From an uncultured Eubacteriales bacterium (GTDB lineage Bacteria > Bacillota_A > Clostridia > Lachnospirales > Cellulosilyticaceae), in assembly GCA_900556665.1 (NCBI GenBank), contig USPX01000054.1, forward strand, positions 1 through 10,095: a stretch of 10,095 bases of DNA, read 5' to 3'. Below, one piece after another: positions 1 to 7,410 of the stretch. The notes under the pieces are model-generated. The model made no database searches. It was not told where the DNA came from and saw only the letters and a program-made list of their open reading frames with translations. How positions within the stretch are numbered: position 1 is the stretch's first letter; every line of letters begins with the position of its first letter. The translations under genes were made by a program, and so were the position numbers.

Positions 1-1223
1 ATATTAACTTAATACGAAGTACATTAATAGATGATATTAAGAGCAGTTATCCAGATGTAGAATTTAAAAGCTATTTTACTGTAAGTGATATGCTGCTCAC
101 TACTAATGATAAATTCATCTTTATCTTTGATGAGTGGGATTATATTTTTAATAATAATTTATTTGAAGAACATCAAAATGAGTTCTTAGAATTCCTGAGA
201 AATCTTTTAAAAGACCAACCATATGTAGCATTAGCTTATATGACAGGGGTTCTGCCTATTAAAAAGTATTCCAGTGGGAGTGCTCTCAATATGTTTGATG
301 AATTTACCTTCTTAAAGGATAGACAGTTTAGTGAATATTTTGGTTTTACAGAAGAAGAGGTATTAGCGTTATGTCACAAAAATAGCAAATTACAGTTTAA
401 AGAACTTGAGAAATGGTATAATGGCTATTTTACAGTAGAAGGTAATAGAATCTATAATCCACACTCAGTAGTTAAGGCTTTGCAAAATAATCATTGTGAA
501 AGCTATTGGACTAATACAGGTGCTATGGCAGAAGTGGCACAATATCTAAAATATAATACTTTAGAAGTTAGAGATGATGTTATAGAAATGGTTTCGGGGG
601 CAGAAATAGATGTCATTATAGATGAAGAATTTAGAGCAGGTCAAGGTGAACCTAAAACAAGAGAAGAAATTTATTCGGCGATGATTGTACTTGGATTTTT
701 ATCTTATTATGATGGTTACTTAAAGATTCCAAACAAAGAATTAATGCGAGAGTTTGAAAAGGCATTAAAAGATAAAGCTTTCGGATATGTATCAGAGATT
801 ATTAAAGACTCTAGAAAAATGTTAAAGGCAACAGTTAATGGAGATACAAAGACTGTAGAGGACATTCTTCATAATATCCATAATTCAGAAATACCAATTT
901 TACAATACAACGATGAAAACAGTTTATCATGCGTATTAACACTGGCATACCTTTCAGCTAGGGATAGTTATAGAGTCGAAAGAGAAGAAAAAACAGGCAA
1001 AGGCTATGCAGATTTTACTTTTTATCCGAGAAGAAAGAATGATACAGCTTTTATAGTGGAACTTAAAAAAGATGAAGTGCCTGAAGTGGCAATTAATCAA
1101 ATTAAGGAAAAAGAATATGCACAAAAGATGATAAAAGAATATGAGAAAATCTTAGCAGTAGCCATTTGTTATGATTCTAAAACAAAGGAGCATCAGTGCA
1201 AGATAGAAGAAATACTAAGATAA
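1..1223 (+). CDS. AAA-ATPase-like / PD-(D/E)XK nuclease-like protein, 3' part
   Basis: The frame is open from base 3 of the window with no stop before 1221-1223, so this is a gene cut by the left edge; the ATG at 90 is internal. The visible 406 residues start just before Walker B, seen as a hydrophobic strand ending FDEWDY (Asp and Glu codons at 129 and 132). A helical middle follows. The C-terminus has a PD-(D/E)XK-type core: the Asp of GYADF at 1011 and the E-x-K of VELKK at 1059-1067. This layout matches the AAA-ATPase-like (PF09820) plus PD-(D/E)XK-like (PF08011) family, which is often multicopy in Clostridia and has no settled function. The P-loop half lies outside the window. A paralogue begins at 9738. 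The gene ends 11 bases before a strong hairpin that should terminate it. Confidence 0.85.
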   Translation, partial: INLIRSTLIDDIKSSYPDVEFKSYFTVSDMLLTTNDKFIFIFDEWDYIFNNNLFEEHQNEFLEFLRNLLKDQPYVALAYMTGVLPIKKYSSGSALNMFDEFTFLKDRQFSEYFGFTEEEVLALCHKNSKLQFKELEKWYNGYFTVEGNRIYNPHSVVKALQNNHCESYWTNTGAMAEVAQYLKYNTLEVRDDVIEMVSGAEIDVIIDEEFRAGQGEPKTREEIYSAMIVLGFLSYYDGYLKIPNKELMREFEKALKDKAFGYVSEIIKDSRKMLKATVNGDTKTVEDILHNIHNSEIPILQYNDENSLSCVLTLAYLSARDSYRVEREEKTGKGYADFTFYPRRKNDTAFIVELKKDEVPEVAINQIKEKEYAQKMIKEYEKILAVAICYDSKTKEHQCKIEEILR

Positions 1224-1234
1224 ATAAATACGGC

Positions 1235-1288
1235 AAATTTAAAAAGAAGCATAGGTGTGTAATATAGCCTACGCTTCTTTTTAAATTT
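1235..1288. terminator. Long symmetric hairpin, bidirectional terminator
   Basis: The arms 1235-1256 and 1267-1288 pair over 22 positions, with one A-C mismatch and one G-T pair, around a 10-base loop. A-rich and T-rich flanks make up the outer stem, so a U-tract follows the hairpin on either strand. It sits just after the AAA-ATPase-like gene on the plus strand. On the minus strand it begins at the stop codon of the decayed coat gene, so it could end transcription from both sides. Confidence 0.8.
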
Positions 1289-1302
1289 TATGACATGCCG
1301 TT
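1235..1302 (+). repeat. Hairpin-plus-gene-tail repeat, copy 1
   Basis: This 68-base unit holds the terminator hairpin plus the last few codons (reverse strand, V-N-G-M-S-stop) of the decayed coat gene. It recurs at 5790-5854 in the same orientation, with six substitutions and one 3-base gap by my alignment. The match ends abruptly at CCGTT. Confidence 0.8.
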
Positions 1303-1634
1303 GACGGTTTTGTATTTGTAAATCATTTCGGCGTGGTTTTGTTCGTCGGCTTAAATGTGGTTTAGAGTTTCGCGAACTTCTGTAGAGCAAATTGGAGGAG
1401 GTCGTTGTTATAGGTGGAAGAGACATACTTTTCTGTAGCAATAGCATCGGTGCAAAGGTATTGGTCATCTTCTTTGGCTGCATTATAAGCAGCATTATCA
1501 TAGTTTGCTTTAGGTGAATATTGGGCTGCATCCATACGGCTTAGTGCTGATTCTCCTGACTCATTATTGAGTATGTGAGATAAGGCATCAACAACCTTTG
1601 CAAATGTGGTATGACAATGTAAGTTATAATCCAC
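1288..1634 (-). pseudogene. Decayed ferritin-like (CotF-type) spore coat protein
   Basis: Read on the minus strand, this encodes a clostridial CotF-type C-terminal half: an acidic DDQYLC start, then TEKYVSSTYNN, then EVRETLNHI, ADEQNHAEMIYKY and a final VNGMS before the stop at 1288-1290. Two lesions interrupt it. The first part (open from about 1634 to the TAA at 1362-1364) runs in one frame, but the homology moves to another frame near 1385-1390, consistent with loss of one base after the DLLQFA codons. In the second frame, a TAA at 1351-1353 stands where NHIQ-A-DEQ would need CAA, a single transition. The usual N-terminal half appears missing: the first open codon is GTG with no convincing ribosome site, and the upstream DNA is now the mcrB promoter. 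Intact relatives are structural spore coat proteins. The family call rests on remembered motifs. Confidence 0.75.
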
Positions 1635-1642
1635 AGTGGAAG

Positions 1643-1670
1643 TTGATGAGGTAATAAAAAAGAGTATACT
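1643..1670 (+). promoter_or_regulatory. Sigma-A-type promoter for mcrBC
   Basis: A TTGATG -35 (1643-1648) and a TATACT -10 (1665-1670) are separated by 16 bases, and the expected start of transcription lies about 25 bases before the mcrB ATG. An AAGGGG ribosome site follows at 1689-1694. No GAAC-N4-GTTC LexA box was seen. It overlaps the region where the 5' end of the decayed coat gene would have been. Confidence 0.6.
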
Positions 1671-1701
1671 AATAGTATCAAGAATTATAAGGGGATGAAA
1701 T

Positions 1702-4020
1702 ATGAAGAGATTATTTTTAGGTAAATTTAGTACGAAGTATCCTGAACAAATTGAGAAAAAGTATTATGCAGCAGGTGAAGAAGGAAGTAGTTGGTATGGG
1801 GATGTAAAAGTAGGGGATTATGTCTTTATAGGCTATGGTGGAAAAATTGTGGCACTATGGCGAGCAAAGCAGTATACGACAATGAAGAATCAAGTAAATC
1901 CTACAGATGACCATGTGCTACAGTTTGAAGAAATCAAGACTTATAAAGATGTGAGTATAACAAATGACTTTGGCAGGTATAAACATTTTAAACAGGACCT
2001 CAACTTGGTCAATAAACTTGCTAAAAGTGTTAGAGGACTTGGATTTATTCCTATTACTGTAGATGAAAAATGTCCATCAGCTGAAGAAATTAATTTTAAG
2101 GGAAATACGATTAATATATACATTGCTCTAGAAGGTGCCAATGTACAGTATAAAGAAGGCGACATTCGTGTACATATTAACAATCTAGAAGAAATGAAGA
2201 TTGAGGAAATAGAAAGATTTACAGGAGATACCTTCGAAATATATGAAGAATTAGATGCATTATATAGGACAAGAAATCAACAGGAAGGGTATTATTCTAT
2301 TAAGGAATTAAATGTCTATGCATTACAGGATCATGCGAGTAAGAAGCGAAAGTTCCTTACTAATTTAATAGAAGAGCTACAAGAAAGAGGTTATTGTAAG
2401 GTACCTACTTTAGTAAAACTTTATGACAACGTTTTAGTTGGACGTAAAAAGACTAAGTCTAATAAGGTGGTAGATAATAGTAATAAAGATAATAGTTCAC
2501 TAATTGAAGAAGATGATATTGAGGTAGAAGAAATATTAGCACAACATGAGAAGTTAGCTAATCTATTAAATTTTAATCCGAATATGATTTTATATGGACC
2601 TCCAGGAACAGGAAAGACTTATGCAACCAAGCAAATAATAGAGGCATTTGAAAGAAAATATGTTGGTGTTAAAGGTGGCTATGAAGTAGCTTTACAAGAA
2701 AATAGAATTAAAAATATTACTTTTCATCAAGCTTATTCTTATGAAGAATTCATTGAAGGCATTAGACCTGTTTTAAGTGATACAGACCAAGGTAAGGTAG
2801 GATATAAAATTGAAAATGGTATTTTTAAAGAACATTGTATTAATGCAGAAAAAGAATTGATTAGAAATAAAGAAAATTCACAGTATATTAACCGTATTAA
2901 TGCCGATAGTACAATCTGGAAGGTATCCTTAGGTGAACGTAAAAATGAAGACTTATACAATAAATGTATTAAGCAACATGAGATTGCCATAGGATGGTTG
3001 GAGGATGAAGATTTAAGCAATTATTCTTATGATGATATTTATAATGAGCTTAGTAAATCTAGTGAAAAAAAACCAACCAATGATGCCAGTAGTGTAAATG
3101 CATTAGTAAATGAAATGAACTGTGGAGATGTAGTTCTTATTTATGATGGTCCCGAGACAATAAGAAAAATAGGGATTATCAAATCAGATTATATTTATAA
3201 ACAAGGGCAAAGCTATGCACATAGAAGAGAGGTAGAGTGGGTTGAGGGGTTAGAGTATCCTATTAATATTTTAAAATATAATAAGAAAATCCTTACCTTA
3301 AAAACAATTTATGCCTTAAATCGTATGAGTGTATCAGATATTATTGAAATTATAACAACCTGCACGAAGAATAGAATGGTGATTGGTGATAAAGAAGAGA
3401 TAAGACCTTATTACATGGTAATAGATGAAATTAATAGGGGGAATATTTCAAAGATATTTGGGGAATTAATCACCTTAATTGAACAAGATAAAAGAGGCAG
3501 GTTAAAAGCCACATTACCTTATTCTAAAAAAGAATTTACAGTGCCAGATAACCTTTATATTATTGGTACTATGAATACAGCAGACCGTTCCATTGCCGTT
3601 ATAGATACTGCCCTTAGAAGACGCTTTACATTTGTTGAAATCGAGCCAGATGAAACGGTTATTAGTGAGACTTGTAATGCAATTATTAATGATCAAGTAG
3701 ATTTAACGAAGCTCATGAAAGCATTAAATGAAAAGATTATGAAAAAGTATGATCGTGACCATAGGATTGGACATGCTTATTTCATGGGAATAGATAACTT
3801 AAAAGACTTATATCAAACATGGTATTATAAAATCTTACCTTTATTAGGCGAGTATTTTTACAATGATATAACTACATTAAGAAATATTGTTGGCAAAGAC
3901 TTTTATGATGATTATGGTAATATTATTTATTTAGATATGAATTCAGTAGAAAACACAGCCTCAGAATTTGAAATCAATATCAAAAAAATTTATGAGGAGC
4001 AGTCTAATGGGGGAGAATAA
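1702..4020 (+). CDS. mcrB: McrB-like GTPase/AAA+ motor of a type IV restriction system
   Basis: This 772-residue protein is the motor and DNA-recognition subunit of a McrBC modification-dependent restriction enzyme. Motor motifs: Walker A GPPGTGKT at 299-306, Walker B VIDEINRG near 573-580, the McrB signature GTMNTADRS at 622-630 (in E. coli McrB the NTAD stretch is linked to GTP use) and an LRRRF arginine-finger region at 638-642. Two further modules stand out. Residues 1 to about 120 look PUA/EVE-like (SSWYGD, GDYVFIG, KIVALWRA), in the place where McrB proteins carry their modified-base reader. Residues about 400-560, inside the AAA+ fold between Walker A and B, form a second EVE-like module (IWKVSLGE, IAIGWLED, CGDVVLIYDG, KIGII). 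A charged, Asn/Ser-rich linker lies near 255-290. Start: AAGGGG 7 bases upstream. The 3' end overlaps mcrC by 14 bases. GTP rather than ATP use is inferred from family. Confidence 0.93.
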   Translation: MKRLFLGKFSTKYPEQIEKKYYAAGEEGSSWYGDVKVGDYVFIGYGGKIVALWRAKQYTTMKNQVNPTDDHVLQFEEIKTYKDVSITNDFGRYKHFKQDLNLVNKLAKSVRGLGFIPITVDEKCPSAEEINFKGNTINIYIALEGANVQYKEGDIRVHINNLEEMKIEEIERFTGDTFEIYEELDALYRTRNQQEGYYSIKELNVYALQDHASKKRKFLTNLIEELQERGYCKVPTLVKLYDNVLVGRKKTKSNKVVDNSNKDNSSLIEEDDIEVEEILAQHEKLANLLNFNPNMILYGPPGTGKTYATKQIIEAFERKYVGVKGGYEVALQENRIKNITFHQAYSYEEFIEGIRPVLSDTDQGKVGYKIENGIFKEHCINAEKELIRNKENSQYINRINADSTIWKVSLGERKNEDLYNKCIKQHEIAIGWLEDEDLSNYSYDDIYNELSKSSEKKPTNDASSVNALVNEMNCGDVVLIYDGPETIRKIGIIKSDYIYKQGQSYAHRREVEWVEGLEYPINILKYNKKILTLKTIYALNRMSVSDIIEIITTCTKNRMVIGDKEEIRPYYMVIDEINRGNISKIFGELITLIEQDKRGRLKATLPYSKKEFTVPDNLYIIGTMNTADRSIAVIDTALRRRFTFVEIEPDETVISETCNAIINDQVDLTKLMKALNEKIMKKYDRDHRIGHAYFMGIDNLKDLYQTWYYKILPLLGEYFYNDITTLRNIVGKDFYDDYGNIIYLDMNSVENTASEFEINIKKIYEEQSNGGE
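3995..3999 (+). promoter_or_regulatory. Ribosome binding site that fixes the mcrC start
   Basis: AGGAG lies 7 bases before the ATG at 4007, inside the end of mcrB. An earlier in-frame ATG at 3968 has no comparable site and would add a 13-residue basic extension unlike the rest of the protein, so 4007 is preferred. The overlap suggests translational coupling to mcrB. Confidence 0.75.
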
Positions 4021-5266
4021 AGTAATCATTGTCTTTGAAGATAGTCAGCAAAAAGTTGGGTTAACTAGAGAGCAGGAAAAAGATATCCTAAGTATGAAGA
4101 CAATATTAGGAAATAATAATCTAATATTGCAAGCTGACCATACATTACTTATTAAACATTATGTAGGCTTTATACAAGTTAATCAAACAAGATTATTAAT
4201 TTATCCTAAAGTAGCGAGAAATCTGAAAACACAACTGAGCTATCAAAGAGCATTTCAGGTGATGATTAAGCTACTTAATTACTCAGGATTTTTAAATGTA
4301 AAAGAATTACCTATGCCACAACAAATGGATACTTTTGAATGTGATTTATTTGAACTCTATATAAATATATTTATCAATCAGCTTTTAAAAATGGTATCAA
4401 GGGAAATGAATAGGGATTATGAAGTTTTCAATGAAAATCAATCTTATATTAAAGGAAAGATTAATTTTCAAGAGACTATAAGTAAGAATTCTTATAAACC
4501 CCACTTACATTATGTAAGTATAAGTTATTTTACAGAGAATACATTACTGAATCGCATATTAAAAACAGTTATTTTACAGTTAGTAAAGAAAACGAAAGTA
4601 CAAAATAGTAAAATGCAATTACAAAAGGCACTTTTATGGTTTGAGGATGTTGCAACAGTATATCTTCATAAAGGAATATGGGAAAGCGTTCAATTCAATC
4701 GTTTAAATGCTAATTATGAACCGATCTTTAATATGGCAAAATTATTTTACTATAATAGTTCACCTACCATGCATGAAGGTAATGAGAAAATATTTAATTT
4801 CTTGGTGCCTTTAAATAAGCTATTTGAAAGATATATTTATGTTGTTTTAAAAAACTTTATGCCCAAAAAGTATACTGTCAAATATCAAGGGCCTTTGCAC
4901 TATTTAGGTAAGATAGAGGAGAAGGAATGTATTAAACTATTACCAGATATAAGTATATATGAAGGGAACGAAGCGAGATATATTTTAGATGCAAAGTATA
5001 AAGAACTAGTAGGACAGGAAGATGACTTTAAAGTAGGCAGAGATGATATTTATCAAATGGTCGCCTATGGTATAAGCTACAGATGCGAAAAAATTATATT
5101 AGTATATCCTAAATTTTTAGGTAGTGAGCAGGATAACAAAATAGATAAAGAAGTAAAGGTAAAGATTGAAGATCGCGTAGTACTTATGAGCGCAATAAGA
5201 ATAGATTTAGAAGAGAATGAGGAGATAATAGGAGAAAGGTTAGTGAGCTTATTAATGAAAAAGTAA
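4007..5266 (+). CDS. mcrC: McrC-like nuclease subunit of a type IV restriction system
   Basis: From the ATG at 4007 this gives 419 residues beginning MGENKVIIVFED. It is the partner that binds the McrB ring, stimulates its NTPase and cuts DNA. The N-terminal half has the family beta-rich layout with an IQVNQTRLLIYPK strand pair. The nuclease is C-terminal and of PD-(D/E)XK type: Asp314 in LLPDISIY, then Asp328 and Lys330 in YILDAKYK, followed by a helix with Asp and Gln residues (DDIYQMVAYG) typical of such folds. Length fits the McrBC 5-methylcytosine restriction family. It overlaps mcrB by 14 bases, so the pair is one operon, and a hairpin with a T-run follows the stop. No frame damage was seen; all expected active-site residues are present, so the system looks intact. 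Confidence 0.92.
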   Translation: MGENKVIIVFEDSQQKVGLTREQEKDILSMKTILGNNNLILQADHTLLIKHYVGFIQVNQTRLLIYPKVARNLKTQLSYQRAFQVMIKLLNYSGFLNVKELPMPQQMDTFECDLFELYINIFINQLLKMVSREMNRDYEVFNENQSYIKGKINFQETISKNSYKPHLHYVSISYFTENTLLNRILKTVILQLVKKTKVQNSKMQLQKALLWFEDVATVYLHKGIWESVQFNRLNANYEPIFNMAKLFYYNSSPTMHEGNEKIFNFLVPLNKLFERYIYVVLKNFMPKKYTVKYQGPLHYLGKIEEKECIKLLPDISIYEGNEARYILDAKYKELVGQEDDFKVGRDDIYQMVAYGISYRCEKIILVYPKFLGSEQDNKIDKEVKVKIEDRVVLMSAIRIDLEENEEIIGERLVSLLMKK

Positions 5267-5273
5267 GCTTCAT

Positions 5274-5310
5274 AAAAAAATAAAGTTCGATAGGGATGAC
5301 CTATTTTTTT
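5274..5310 (+). terminator. Weak rho-independent terminator after mcrC
   Basis: A short ATAGG/CCTAT stem (5290-5294 with 5300-5304) runs straight into seven Ts (5304-5310). An upstream A-run (5274-5282) could alternatively pair with the T-run. It is placed 7 bases after the mcrC stop. The stem is short, so readthrough is possible. Confidence 0.55.
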
Positions 5311-5405
5311 GTGATATATATAAGTGTGGTGATACATCTCTTGTGCTCCTTTTTGTTGATTAGAAAAGTTTACTAAATAGTATATTATTCTTGGGAATAT
5401 GATGA

Positions 5406-5437
5406 TATAATCAGCATTAAATATTATTTTCAGGAGG
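5406..5437 (+). promoter_or_regulatory. Candidate -10 box and ribosome site for the DUF952 gene
   Basis: A perfect TATAAT lies at 5406-5411 and an AGGAGG at 5432-5437, 5 bases before the ATG at 5443. No good -35 stands at the right spacing: TTGGGA at 5391 is only 9 bases away. The ribosome site is convincing; the promoter is tentative. Confidence 0.4.
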
Positions 5438-5442
5438 ATATT

Positions 5443-5790
5443 ATGATTATTATTCATTGCTTGAAAGAAGCAACATGGGAGCGGTATAAAGATAAAAGTT
5501 ATTATGGTGAGGCATACTTGGAATTGGATGGATTTATTCATTGTAGCGAAGTATCAACATATCCAAGAGTGGTGTCTAACTTTAAAGACATTGAAGAAAA
5601 TTTAGTGATACTTATGATTGATACGGAGAAAGTGGAAGCTGAAATTAAATGGGAAGATGGCGGTAATTGTGGGGTGGCATATCCTCATATTTATGGTTTA
5701 CTTAATACAGATGCAGTGGTAGGCGTTTTGCCACACTTGTGGGATGAAAATAGAAATTGGATTGTAAATGAAGAGCTAAAAAAAGCTTAA
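5443..5790 (+). CDS. DUF952 family protein
   Basis: This 115-residue protein matches the DUF952 family (PF06108), small cytosolic proteins of unknown biochemical role. Visible family marks are a short beta strand at the very start (IIIHCL), an aromatic W near residue 12, the GFIHCSE signature near residues 30-36, LVILMIDTEKV, then KWEDGG and PHIYGLLN with the AVVGVLPH strand after it. It is full length for the family, with AGGAGG 5 bases before the start. The terminator after mcrC argues that it is a separate unit. Its stop abuts the second hairpin repeat, which probably ends it. It converges on the hydrolase gene, and nothing in the sequence ties it to the restriction operon. Confidence 0.85.
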   Translation: MIIIHCLKEATWERYKDKSYYGEAYLELDGFIHCSEVSTYPRVVSNFKDIEENLVILMIDTEKVEAEIKWEDGGNCGVAYPHIYGLLNTDAVVGVLPHLWDENRNWIVNEELKKA

Positions 5791-5854
5791 AATTTAAGAA
5801 GCATAGGCGTGTAATGTAGCCTATGCTTCTTTTTAGATTGTATGATATGCCGTT
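5790..5854 (+). repeat. Hairpin-plus-gene-tail repeat, copy 2
   Basis: This is the second copy of the 1235-1302 unit, in the same orientation. It keeps the hairpin and about four reverse-strand codons (N-G-I-S), but the coat gene stop is changed (TAA to TAC) and no further coat sequence lies beyond. It is therefore a relic of a gene end, or a mobile gene-tail/terminator cassette. Confidence 0.75.
5796..5831. terminator. Perfect 13-bp hairpin terminator between convergent genes
   Basis: Arms 5796-5808 and 5819-5831 pair perfectly around a 10-base loop; a T-run follows on the plus strand and an AT-rich TTAAATTTT on the minus strand. It starts 6 bases after the DUF952 stop and lies 45 bases beyond the hydrolase stop, so it can serve both. 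The two imperfect pairs of copy 1 are Watson-Crick here. Confidence 0.82.
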
Positions 5855-5875
5855 ATTTTTAGAAAAGCATTATTT

Positions 5876-6634
5876 TTATTCGTTCATTAAATTAATGATG
5901 GCATCAACCGTAAGTTCTTGTTGCATTTCAGCTGAAATGGTAGCAGTATTGTCCCCAGATTGTGGACCGTAATTTCCAAACCCTGCATGATTACCACCTG
6001 GAATAGGTAGTTCTTTGTAATGAGCAGAAGCTGTTGGTAAGAGTGGCCTAGCTTCTTTATAAGCGGACATATTGAGGACGCCGTCGTTAGTGCCGTAAAG
6101 AGAGACAACTTTAAGTGTTTGATCTGCTAAGTCTTTGTTAGGATAAGAAGCTAGGAAAGCAATGCCTTTGATGAGGTCAGGGTTTTCATCAGTGTAACTT
6201 GCTGCCATAACACCGCCTAAGGAGTGACCACCTATATACCAGTCTGTGATATTTGGATAATCTGTAATGATTTGATCAGCAGCATCTTTTTTTAATATAG
6301 CCATGTTCAAGGGCATTTTTGCAATGAAACTGGTATAGCCTTGTTCAGCTAATTGGGCCATAAGTGGGGCATAAGATTCGGCATCTACTAGCGCACCAGG
6401 ATATAAGATAAAGGCTGATTTACTGGCTGGTGATTTTGGGATGAAGGCATAATAGTCAGCGTTTTTTACCACTGTAACAGCTGAAGTTGAATCTAAATTT
6501 GCCATAGCAGTAGCATCTGCATGATAAAATTTTTGGCTTACAAAGAGTCCAAGTGCCAAGCAAATGCTTAAAATGAAGGAAAATATAACGGTCTTTTTAT
6601 GAGTAATTAAATTTTTTTTAGAGATTTTAGTCAT
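5876..6634 (-). CDS. Membrane-anchored alpha/beta hydrolase
   Basis: This 252-residue protein has a basic N-terminus, one hydrophobic segment (about 16-34) and an extracytoplasmic alpha/beta hydrolase domain. The lack of a clear cleavage site suggests an uncleaved anchor. The triad is visible: nucleophile Ser138 in GGHSLGG, Asp184 in GTNDGV and His216 in GGNHAGFG. ILYPGALVD near 76-84 supplies the oxyanion-side loop, as in the Abhydrolase_5 (PF12695) group. The substrate cannot be told; an esterase or similar is likely. An AAGAAAGG site lies 9 bases before the ATG at 6634. It is divergent from the broken helicase gene and convergent with the DUF952 gene, so it is probably a single-gene unit. 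It looks intact. Confidence 0.87.
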   Translation of the reverse strand: MTKISKKNLITHKKTVIFSFILSICLALGLFVSQKFYHADATAMANLDSTSAVTVVKNADYYAFIPKSPASKSAFILYPGALVDAESYAPLMAQLAEQGYTSFIAKMPLNMAILKKDAADQIITDYPNITDWYIGGHSLGGVMAASYTDENPDLIKGIAFLASYPNKDLADQTLKVVSLYGTNDGVLNMSAYKEARPLLPTASAHYKELPIPGGNHAGFGNYGPQSGDNTATISAEMQQELTVDAIINLMNE

Positions 6635-6752
6635 GACATTTAACCTTTCTTGAATATGTGATGCATATATTTTAGCAGAAAAAGAAGAAGGGATGATGAA
6701 TCATAATTAGTATAAAAATTTTGAAAATATAGAATGAATTATCTGTATATTG

Positions 6753-6776
6753 TATAATAAATTTAAATAAAGGGGG
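6753..6776 (+). promoter_or_regulatory. -10 box and ribosome site for the helicase gene
   Basis: TATAAT (6753-6758) and AGGGGG (6771-6776, 7 bases before the ATG at 6784) are clear. No good -35 lies 16-18 bases upstream; the nearest candidate, TTGAAA at 6721, is too far. No GAAC-N4-GTTC LexA-type operator was found in the 149-base divergent region, which otherwise shows nothing identifiable. Confidence 0.45.
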
Positions 6777-6783
6777 CGTTTTT

Positions 6784-7410
6784 ATGAAGCTTAATAAAGA
6801 GCAGCAAAAGTTAGCTGAAAATGGTGCTATGGGGCATGCAGTAATTCGGGGAATAGCTGGTTCAGGAAAAACTTCCGTAGGGGTTTATCGTATTCCGTAT
6901 TTGTTAGAAAAATATTGTGATTTGGGGGATAAGATACTTTTTGTAACCTATAATAAGTCCCTTACAAGATATATAGAGTATCTTTATGGGCAGATTATGG
7001 CGGAAAAGGGGGAGGAAGTGCCTAATAAGAAGGAAAGTCCTGTGGTTGTCAAAAATATTGATGCCATTATGATGCGTTACTTTATTAAGTGGAAGAAAGA
7101 AAATCATAAGGAAATAGAATTAGTATGGCGTGTGCCTAATGAGATTTTACAGACTGCAATAAATAATATAAAAGAAAAGTATCCTAAGGTAACACTTATA
7201 AGTCATCAAAATATGAAGTTCCTTTATGATGAGATGAACTGGATTAGAGGGTGCAATTACACAAGCTTAGAAACCTATCAAGAAGCAGATCGTATAGGAC
7301 GCACGATTGGTAATGGGGAAGGCCCTAGTAGACTTTATAAAAATAGCAAAAATCGTGAAGCTGTATTTAAATTAATGGAAGAAGTTGAGGGGATTTTATA
7401 TTATTTTTAA
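6784..7410 (+). CDS. N-terminal fragment of the SF1 helicase (broken gene)
   Basis: This 208-residue open fragment holds the start of the motor: a Q-motif-like LNKEQQKL at 3-10, Walker A GIAGSGKT at 23-30, motif Ia-like ILFVTYNKSL near 51-60 and the DEMNWIRGCNY segment usual in this family. It ends in VEGILYYF, where the frame leaves the gene. If made alone it would bind but not productively hydrolyse ATP, because motifs II to VI are absent. It is listed separately because an automatic annotation is likely to call it as a gene. Confidence 0.6.
   Translation: MKLNKEQQKLAENGAMGHAVIRGIAGSGKTSVGVYRIPYLLEKYCDLGDKILFVTYNKSLTRYIEYLYGQIMAEKGEEVPNKKESPVVVKNIDAIMMRYFIKWKKENHKEIELVWRVPNEILQTAINNIKEKYPKVTLISHQNMKFLYDEMNWIRGCNYTSLETYQEADRIGRTIGNGEGPSRLYKNSKNREAVFKLMEEVEGILYYF

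Noticed and set aside
1193..1531. Minus-strand open frame of 112 codons
   Set aside because: It has no family resemblance and overlaps the end of the AAA-ATPase-like gene and the coat pseudogene; the coat-like peptide lies in other frames.
3968..4006. Earlier mcrC start at ATG 3968
   Set aside because: There is no ribosome site in front of it, and the extra 13 residues are only a shadow of the mcrB end. AGGAG 7 bases before 4007 fits better.
5077..5541. Minus-strand open frame of 154 codons
   Set aside because: It is antisense to the end of mcrC and the start of the DUF952 gene, both convincingly coding, and has no ribosome site.
6635..6783. LexA-type operator in the divergent hydrolase/helicase region
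   Set aside because: No GAAC-N4-GTTC or close variant was found despite the S24 domain in the gene product.
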